Source: Cognatishimia sp. WU-CL00825
Lineage (GTDB): Bacteria; Pseudomonadota; Alphaproteobacteria; Rhodobacterales; Rhodobacteraceae
Length of the DNA: 11,540 nt
Reading direction: 5' to 3'
Assembly: GCF_040364665.1 (NCBI RefSeq)
Contig: NZ_BAABWX010000012.1
Span: forward strand, 1 to 11,540
The position numbers and the translations under genes are program-made. This document shows, one piece after another, positions 6,711 to 11,540 of this stretch; within the stretch, counting starts at the first letter, position 1; the number at the start of each line of letters is the position of its first letter. Below the pieces are notes generated by a model, which did no database searches, was not told where the DNA came from, and saw nothing but the letters and a program-made list of their open reading frames with translations.

Positions 6711-7979
6711 TTGCAAGTCAAATCTCCATGGGAAACCGCAAAGGTCTCTGACCCGGGAACATCAACCGCCACGGTGGTAGACACAAATCCATATGACGAC
6801 ACGTCGACGCATTTTGTCGGTCGCCGCTGGCGCTTGTTCTGGATGTCGTTTCGGCTGGGCATCTTAACGGTTCTGACGCTGGGCTTTTATCGGTTCTGGA
6901 TGAAAACCCGCTTGCGCCGCTGGTATTGGTCGGCCTGGCGACCTTTGGGGCATCCGCTGGAATATGTCGGAGACCCTTGGGAGAAACTGCTGGGATTTTT
7001 GATCGCCGTGGTCATTCTGGCGTTTTACGTCGGCATCGTGAACCTGCTTTTGATGTTTGCCAGCTTTGCGCTGTTTAACGGCAATGTGGCGGCCTATGTG
7101 CTTAGCTTTATCGGTGTCATTCCCCTGTGGTTCTATGCCCGCTACCGCGCCCGGCGTTATGTGCTGGCCCGAAGCCGTTGGCGTGGCGTGCGCTTTGGTC
7201 TGGCCCCCGGCGCATGGGGGTTTGCGGCCCGTGCCATGTGGCATTGGTTTCTGACGCTGATCACGCTTGGCCTGTTGTGGCCGCGCAAGGCGTTTTACCT
7301 GGAAAAATACATCACTGACCGCACCTATTATGGGGCAGAGGTGATGCAGCAAGGTGGGAAATGGATCGTTTTGTTCAGGCCTTGGCTGGCCGTCTGGTTG
7401 CCAATACTTATTGGTGCGGCTTTCGTTACATGGTTACGCTGGACGTCTTTGTACATAGATGTTGCTCAACTCTACTTGATGATTGCTTTTCTTATCTTTT
7501 GGTTCATTTGGGCGGTGCTGAATTACCGCGTGAAAAGCCTTGCCTACCTAACGTCGCAAAAACAAATCGCTGGCGCGACGCTGTATATGGCCCCTAGACG
7601 TTGGAAGGTCGCAGGCATTTATTTTTGGGGTTATCTACTGGCCTGTGTTTCTGTGACTTTGCTGTTGATCCCAATGGGCCTCATTCTGTTCGCTCTTGTT
7701 GCCAATTTTGGCGAAGAGTTTTTCGAAGTGGCCCAATCGCTAGAGTCCCTGCCAAAGGCAGGGCTGATTGCCATCAACATCGCACTATATTTTCTTGTAT
7801 TTCTGACCTGGACAACCTTTGTGCACGCCTTCGTTCGCTTTCCTTTGTTGCGCCATTATGCGCAAAGCTTTGCATTGCGTTCGCCCGAGGGGTTGAAACA
7901 GGTGCGCCAACGCGGCCGAGACGAATTTAGCGAGGCCGAAGGCTTTGCAGAGGCGCTGGATGTGGGGGCGGCAATATGA
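6711..7979 (+). CDS. Polytopic membrane protein, YjgN family (DUF898)
   Basis: This is a multi-spanning inner-membrane protein, 422 residues from the chosen start. DUF898 hallmarks are LTLGFYRFWMKTRLRRWYW (55-73), the block from GHPLEYVGDPWEKLLGF (80-96), WRGVRFGLAPGAWGF (157-171) and LITLGLLWPRK (183-193). Hydrophobic segments are clear at about 46-63, 94-118, 125-142, 178-190, 222-242, 251-271, 302-331 and 351-371. No transport or enzyme role is established. The start is uncertain: the frame is open far upstream, with ATG at 6564 and 6609, but that stretch has untypical codons and the repeat above. TTG 6711 is preferred for its CAGGGGG six bases upstream. The stop overlaps the start of the M48 peptidase gene (ATGA), implying coupled translation. 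Bases 7441-7500 are only about 35% GC. Confidence 0.85.
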   Translation: MQVKSPWETAKVSDPGTSTATVVDTNPYDDTSTHFVGRRWRLFWMSFRLGILTVLTLGFYRFWMKTRLRRWYWSAWRPLGHPLEYVGDPWEKLLGFLIAVVILAFYVGIVNLLLMFASFALFNGNVAAYVLSFIGVIPLWFYARYRARRYVLARSRWRGVRFGLAPGAWGFAARAMWHWFLTLITLGLLWPRKAFYLEKYITDRTYYGAEVMQQGGKWIVLFRPWLAVWLPILIGAAFVTWLRWTSLYIDVAQLYLMIAFLIFWFIWAVLNYRVKSLAYLTSQKQIAGATLYMAPRRWKVAGIYFWGYLLACVSVTLLLIPMGLILFALVANFGEEFFEVAQSLESLPKAGLIAINIALYFLVFLTWTTFVHAFVRFPLLRHYAQSFALRSPEGLKQVRQRGRDEFSEAEGFAEALDVGAAI

Positions 7980-9118
7980 GCGAGACCATGACAATCCGCG
8001 TGGGCGAACGCCCGGCTGCTTTGGGGGCTTTGGGCACCTATTTTGATGGTGAAACATCAGCGGCCCAACCGGCGCGGTTGCGCATCGAAGAAAGCCAAGC
8101 CGCACTGGTGATTGAAGTGGGGGGGCGGGTTATCCTGTGGCCGCTAAAAAACATCCGCCGGGTGCCCGATCAGGCTTTGGGCGATAATCTGGTGCTGGCC
8201 TTGGCTGGCGATCCCGTGGCCCGGCTTGTCACAGATGAACATCGAATTGCGCAACGTTGCCCCAATTTAAGACGCCGAAATTCCCATGTGAAACGCAGCA
8301 AAATTCTGACGTGGTCTGTTGGTGCTTTGGCCTCGGTTGCACTGATTATTCTGGTGCTGGTGCCCAAGATGGCGGATCAACTGGCGGAATATATCCCGCC
8401 CGATGGCGAACGTGCATTGGGCGAGACCACCTTGAGCCAAATTCGCACCGCCCTCAGCGACAACGATCTCGTCCCCATTCGGGGCTGCGCCAACGTTGAT
8501 GGCTTTTCTGCCTTGGTCAAGTTGCAAGAGCGGTTGCAAAAACAGTCAAACATCACGAGCCAGATTACCGTACATGTGTTGGATCATAAAATGATCAACG
8601 CTTTCGCCCTGCCCGGCGGCCATATCGTGTTTTTCAAAGGTCTGATTGAGGCCGCTGAAACCCCCGAAGAACTGGCCGCTGTCTTTGCCCATGAAATGGG
8701 CCATGTGGTCAGCCGCGATCCAACCCGTCATGCCCTGCGCTCGGCAGGCTCAATCGGCGTGTTGGGCTTGTTGTTTGGCGATTTCGCGGGGGGGGCCTTG
8801 GTGCTGTTTTTAACCGAGCGTCTGATTGACGCCCAATACAGTCAAAGAGCCGAAATTGATGCGGATGTCTTTGGCATGGATATGTTGGAAAACGCCGAAG
8901 TTGATCCGGGCGCACTGGGGGCGATGTTTCAGCGCTTGCTGGACAAACACGGCGAGGCGGATGGCACCTTGGCGCATTTCATCACCCACCCCAAACTAAG
9001 CGAGCGCATTGCGGCCTCGCAGACGCGGCAGGCCGAAGTTGATCAGACCGACTTTGTCGCGCAACCGTTGCTGAGTGACGACGACTGGGCTGCCCTGAAA
9101 AACATCTGCTCTAGATAG
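7976..9118 (+). CDS. Membrane-anchored M48-family zinc metalloprotease
   Basis: This 380-residue protein has three parts. Residues 1-100 are a soluble N-terminal domain rich in beta strands (resembling DUF7092), seen before M48 domains in proteobacteria. A basic stretch, RRRNSHVKRSK (99-109), and one transmembrane helix (about 111-130) predict the N terminus in the cytoplasm and the peptidase in the periplasm. The M48 domain follows, with zinc ligands His239 and His243 in HEMGH, catalytic Glu240, and the third ligand Glu293 in RAEIDADVFG. A conserved THPKLSER lies at 337-344. M48 peptidases such as HtpX, BepA and LoiP handle membrane or envelope protein quality control. The substrate here is unknown. 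The ATG overlaps the DUF898 stop by four bases, so the pair is one operon and may work as one unit. Confidence 0.92.
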   Translation: MSETMTIRVGERPAALGALGTYFDGETSAAQPARLRIEESQAALVIEVGGRVILWPLKNIRRVPDQALGDNLVLALAGDPVARLVTDEHRIAQRCPNLRRRNSHVKRSKILTWSVGALASVALIILVLVPKMADQLAEYIPPDGERALGETTLSQIRTALSDNDLVPIRGCANVDGFSALVKLQERLQKQSNITSQITVHVLDHKMINAFALPGGHIVFFKGLIEAAETPEELAAVFAHEMGHVVSRDPTRHALRSAGSIGVLGLLFGDFAGGALVLFLTERLIDAQYSQRAEIDADVFGMDMLENAEVDPGALGAMFQRLLDKHGEADGTLAHFITHPKLSERIAASQTRQAEVDQTDFVAQPLLSDDDWAALKNICSR

Positions 9119-10466
9119 GTTTGGCGTTGAGCCAAACACCGCCTTCGGGGCGCACAGTTAAGATCATCACAGGTTCAGGCTCACGGCCCTGAACCGGAGT
9201 GAACTCAAATCGGCTGAGCAGGGTGGCCAGAATGATCACTGCCTCTTGGATGGCAAAGCTTGCACCGATGCAAATGCGTGGGCCATCGCCAAAGGGCAGA
9301 TAGGCATAACGATCAATGGTTTTGCGGTCGGCAAACCGCTCGGGCTTAAACGCGTCAGGATCATCCCACAACAATTCGTTGCGATGCAGCGCATAGATCG
9401 GGATCATCACCGTATCACCCGGCTTGATCTCGCGCCCACAAAGCGTGTCAGCAGCAAGGGCCGTGCGCGAGACAATGCCCGCAGGTGGATACAGGCGCAG
9501 CGCCTCGTCAATGATACTGCGCACATAGGGCAGGTTGGCCACATCTTCACCACTGGCCCCACGGCCTTGCAGAACCCCCTGTGCTTCGGCGCGGGCCTTG
9601 GCCTGCACCTTTGGATCAAAGGCGCATAAATACAGCGCCCATGACAGGGTCAATGCGGTGGTCTCGTGGCCTGCCACAATGAAGGTCAGCAGATTGTCAC
9701 GCAGTTCGGATGTCTTCATGCGTCGTTTGGTTTCCGGATCAACGCCCTCGAGCAGCAAATCCAGAAGGTCGGGAATGTCACGCGGCCCGCGCGCGCGCCG
9801 TGCCTCGATGGCCTCATTCGCCACTTTGCGCATATCTTTAACCGCTGATCCCGACATCAAGCGCCCCGGACGTGGGATCCAATCAGGGGCCCCAATCATA
9901 TCCAATAGCGATATTTTGCCCGCCTCGGCGATATAGCCATCAATGGCTTGGTGCACGCTTTGGGCATCCATTGATCCTTCGCCCGAAAAGGTCACATCGG
10001 CAATCACATCAAAGGTGGTGCGCACCATTTCGTCCATCAGGTTCACCGCCTGCGGCCCTGCCTCTGTGATCCGCGCACAGCAATCCTCGACCGCGGCGGT
10101 CATCACCGGGGCCAGTGCCATCACGTTGCGGTGGGAAAACACCGGCGCTGCTGCCCGCCTTTGCCAGCGCCATTCTGCCCCTTCGGCCACAAACATGCTT
10201 TCGCCAATCGCCGGGCGCAGCAGGTTCTTTGTCGCGTCAGATTTCGGGTAATTGTCCAGGTTCTCTAGCAGCATCTGCCGGATTGCCCCCGGCTCCATCA
10301 CCATATGCCAGCGCAGGCCTGTTTTACCCGAGACCATCGGCTGTTTCACCGCGATATAAGGTAGAATATCCAGCAGGTTGTTGCGCGCCGCTTTCAAGCT
10401 TGCAAACAGCCCAAGCGGCACTTTGTGCAACGCCACATGGGCGGGCAATTTCTGGCTTTGGGACAT
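9111..10466 (-). CDS. Cytochrome P450
   Basis: This 451-residue haem-thiolate monooxygenase has no signal or membrane anchor. The I-helix oxygen-activation motif AGHETT is at 265-270, the K-helix ExxR is Glu321 to Arg324 in EALRLYPP, and FKPERF is at 373-378. The haem-binding loop FGDGPRICIG is at 392-401, with Cys399 as the axial thiolate. The C-helix WRWQRR contacts haem propionates. The HETT form and length recall bacterial P450s that resemble eukaryotic fatty-acid or terpene hydroxylases, but the substrate cannot be assigned. ATG 10466 is chosen over an upstream GTG at 10481 because GGAGGTGA lies immediately before it. No ferredoxin or reductase gene is present here, so electrons must come from a partner elsewhere. 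Its last 8 bases overlap the M48 gene tail to tail. Confidence 0.95.
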   Translation of the reverse strand: MSQSQKLPAHVALHKVPLGLFASLKAARNNLLDILPYIAVKQPMVSGKTGLRWHMVMEPGAIRQMLLENLDNYPKSDATKNLLRPAIGESMFVAEGAEWRWQRRAAAPVFSHRNVMALAPVMTAAVEDCCARITEAGPQAVNLMDEMVRTTFDVIADVTFSGEGSMDAQSVHQAIDGYIAEAGKISLLDMIGAPDWIPRPGRLMSGSAVKDMRKVANEAIEARRARGPRDIPDLLDLLLEGVDPETKRRMKTSELRDNLLTFIVAGHETTALTLSWALYLCAFDPKVQAKARAEAQGVLQGRGASGEDVANLPYVRSIIDEALRLYPPAGIVSRTALAADTLCGREIKPGDTVMIPIYALHRNELLWDDPDAFKPERFADRKTIDRYAYLPFGDGPRICIGASFAIQEAVIILATLLSRFEFTPVQGREPEPVMILTVRPEGGVWLNAKPI

Positions 10467-10549
10467 AGTCACCTCCGTCACTGAACTTAAGCCTTGTTGG
10501 GCAAATTGGTAGCGGTTTGGCGAAAAATGACCGCCTAAGCGCCATTGAA

Positions 10550-10578
10550 TTGCACCACGGCACCGGTTCCGTTATGCC
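10550..10578 (+). promoter_or_regulatory. Candidate sigma-70-type promoter of the lipoprotein gene
   Basis: TTGCAC (10550-10555) and TATGCC (10573-10578) are separated by exactly 17 bases and lie 27 bases before the lipoprotein ATG. An AGAGGGG ribosome binding site at 10592-10598 follows. The -35 box has four consensus matches and the -10 box three, common for alphaproteobacteria. This is a pattern match only. Confidence 0.4.
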
Positions 10579-10605
10579 AAGCAGGACCAATAGAGGGGTT
10601 TGGGC

Positions 10606-11196
10606 ATGAAACGTTTGATCGCGCTGGGCGGGGTGTTGTTGGCTTTGGCGGGCTGTGCCCAAGAGGGGGCAACGCCAGAAAAACGTGATCTGGGTGATTT
10701 TGTACTGGGCCACAATATTGTTGTCGCACCAGATCTGCAAAAAGGCCCAACCTCGCGCAATGCCACCGCCGAAGAGCTGACCGCCTCGGTCAAAGCCGCT
10801 TTGGACAAGCGCCTTGGCAAATACGAAGGCGAGCGTCTGGTGCATATTGGCGTGAACATTGGGGCCTATGTGTTGGCCCGGCCCGGCGTGCCCTTGGTCT
10901 ATACGCCCAAATCGGTGTTTATCGTCAATGTCTCTGTCTGGGATGACCGGGTGGGTGCCAAGTTCCACGACGAGCCTAAGCAAATCGTTGCCTTTGAGCA
11001 ATTTGGTGGCACACCGATTCTGGGGTCGGGCCTGACCAAAAGCCGCGACGAGCAAATCGCTGCCCTGTCTGAAAGCACCGCGCGCCAAATCGAGGACTGG
11101 CTTGCCAAAAACGCCGTGTGCATGACCGAAACGCCGACCGAAAGACAGTTGGCTAAATGCTGGAAAAAGCCGGATAAACCCACAGACTCCGAGTAA
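10606..11196 (+). CDS. Predicted lipoprotein of unknown function
   Basis: This 196-residue protein has a classic lipoprotein signal: MKRL, a hydrophobic stretch, and the lipobox LAGC with Cys17 as the lipidated residue. The mature part begins AQEGATPEKRD. It contains a helix-forming region (about 56-75), a mixed strand region with HIGVNIGAYVLARPG (81-95) and VFIVNVSVWDD (104-114), and a C-terminal helix with REEQ-like content ending in Cys172 and Cys185. These cysteines could form a disulfide in the periplasm. I do not recognise the family. ATG 10606 is chosen over TTG 10600 because AGAGGGG sits seven bases before it. The gene is divergent from the P450 gene, 139 bp away, and lies 165 bp upstream of tuf. 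Confidence 0.85.
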   Translation: MKRLIALGGVLLALAGCAQEGATPEKRDLGDFVLGHNIVVAPDLQKGPTSRNATAEELTASVKAALDKRLGKYEGERLVHIGVNIGAYVLARPGVPLVYTPKSVFIVNVSVWDDRVGAKFHDEPKQIVAFEQFGGTPILGSGLTKSRDEQIAALSESTARQIEDWLAKNAVCMTETPTERQLAKCWKKPDKPTDSE

Positions 11197-11222
11197 AACG
11201 CCCTCGGGCGTCCTTCGGCGTT
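11197..11222 (+). terminator. Hairpins just after the lipoprotein gene, weak terminator
   Basis: Two alternative stems share one 5' arm. ACGCCC and GGGCGT (11198-11211) form a short hairpin closed by a CTCG loop. AACGCC and GGCGTT (11197-11202 and 11217-11222) form a longer-range stem. The structure begins directly after the stop codon, where terminators often sit, but no T tract follows on the plus strand. AAAA lies on its 5' side, so the canonical hairpin-plus-T pattern is seen only on the minus strand. Confidence 0.35.
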
Positions 11223-11229
11223 GCCGATA

Positions 11230-11251
11230 TGCATTTATCCAAGAAAATGCA
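11230..11251. repeat. 7-bp inverted repeat upstream of tuf
   Basis: TGCATTT (11230-11236) and AAATGCA (11245-11251) are perfect complements separated by eight bases. They lie about 25 bp upstream of the candidate tuf -35 box. This could be a binding site or part of an AT-rich upstream element. It does not resemble a terminator because no T tract follows. Confidence 0.35.
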
Positions 11252-11274
11252 CGCGCTTTGCGTCAAACAGGCGC

Positions 11275-11303
11275 TTGATTTTTGCCGCGCAACACAATAT
11301 GTC
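11275..11303 (+). promoter_or_regulatory. Candidate tuf promoter with GC-rich discriminator
   Basis: TTGATT (11275-11280) and TATGTC (11298-11303) are spaced by 17 bases. The next bases, GCGCCCG, are a GC-rich discriminator of the kind found at stringently controlled promoters for translation genes. Transcription would start near 11310, giving a leader of about 50 bases. That leader holds a GGGCC/GGCCC stem (11321-11325 with 11333-11337) ahead of the ribosome binding site. This is a pattern match only; the -10 box is weak. Confidence 0.4.
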
Positions 11304-11361
11304 GCGCCCGAAGATCAATTGGGCCAACCCGAGGCCCCCATAACTCAGAAGGCGCCTCAAG

Positions 11362-11540
11362 ATGGCTAAGGAAAAGTTTGAACGTTCCAAACCGCACTGC
11401 AACATCGGCACAATCGGCCACGTTGACCACGGTAAAACCACGCTGACAGCAGCGATCACCAAGCAATATGGTGACTTCAAAGCGTATGACGAAATCGACG
11501 GCGCACCTGAAGAAAAAGCCCGCGGCATCACCATCTCGAC
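11362..11540 (+). CDS. tuf: Elongation factor Tu, 5' part, cut by the window end
   Basis: The first 59 codons of EF-Tu are visible. This GTPase carries aminoacyl-tRNA to the ribosome. The start [19 protein letters not shown] is characteristic of alphaproteobacteria. The P-loop GHVDHGKT lies at 19-26 and the switch I start RGITI at 54-58. AAGG at 11349-11352 serves as ribosome binding site. fusA is not upstream; an unrelated lipoprotein gene is. This suggests the copy that usually precedes tRNA-Trp, secE and nusG, not the fusA-linked copy of the str operon. That assignment depends on sequence beyond the window. Confidence 0.97.
   Translation, partial: MAKEKFERSKPHCNIGTIGHVDHGKTTLTAAITKQYGDFKAYDEIDGAPEEKARGITIS

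Noticed and set aside
6536..6862. 108-codon open frame on the minus strand over the divergent region
   Set aside because: It overlaps the DUF898 start, has no family features and no convincing ribosome binding site.
10324..11088. 254-codon open frame on the minus strand across the P450 start and lipoprotein gene
   Set aside because: It crosses a divergent promoter region and opposes a lipoprotein gene with a clear lipobox and ribosome binding site.
1..11540. tRNA genes, CRISPR arrays, insertion sequences, phage or toxin-antitoxin genes
   Set aside because: No cloverleaf, spaced repeats, transposase or terminal inverted repeats were seen; the window is a plain chromosomal region.

Overview
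This window looks like an ordinary chromosomal segment of an alphaproteobacterium, most likely of the Roseobacter group (Rhodobacteraceae). The grounds are the protein families and their arrangement: a PduO-type adenosyltransferase next to a HIG1-type twin-helix protein, a ParC of alphaproteobacterial type, a YjgN/DUF898 protein overlapping an M48 peptidase, and tuf. The placement comes from protein resemblance and was not tested by a search. I saw no insertion sequence, phage gene, CRISPR array, tRNA or rRNA.

Layout. (1) 1-984, minus strand: a ribosome binding site at the left edge for an unseen minus-strand gene (perhaps etfB), then the corrinoid adenosyltransferase gene, translationally coupled to a 67-residue HIG1-like membrane protein gene. 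(2) 1054-2557, minus: a short-chain dehydrogenase downstream of an anchored SH3b-domain protein. (3) 2690-5073, plus: parC with a short overlapping leader ORF and a clear hairpin terminator. (4) 5091-6473, minus: an exported DUF3179 protein. (5) 6474-6710: a divergent intergenic region with a 13-bp palindrome and a tandem repeat. (6) 6711-9118, plus: a two-gene operon of a polytopic DUF898 protein and an anchored M48 metalloprotease, overlapping by 4 bp. (7) 9111-10466, minus: a cytochrome P450 meeting the protease gene tail to tail with an 8-bp overlap. (8) 10606-11196, plus: an unrecognised lipoprotein. (9) 11197-11540: a leader region and the first 59 codons of tuf.

The genes form several small, functionally unrelated units, not one pathway. 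The left block fits cofactor and respiratory housekeeping, parC is essential chromosome decatenation, and tuf is translation. The pieces with least known biology are the DUF898-M48 pair, the DUF3179 protein with two cysteine pairs, and the lipoprotein ahead of tuf. I did not find a convincing new defence system, biosynthetic cluster or RNA element. The strongest leads are the DUF898-M48 module, the short ORF overlapping the parC start, and the symmetric elements between the divergent genes at 6474-6710.
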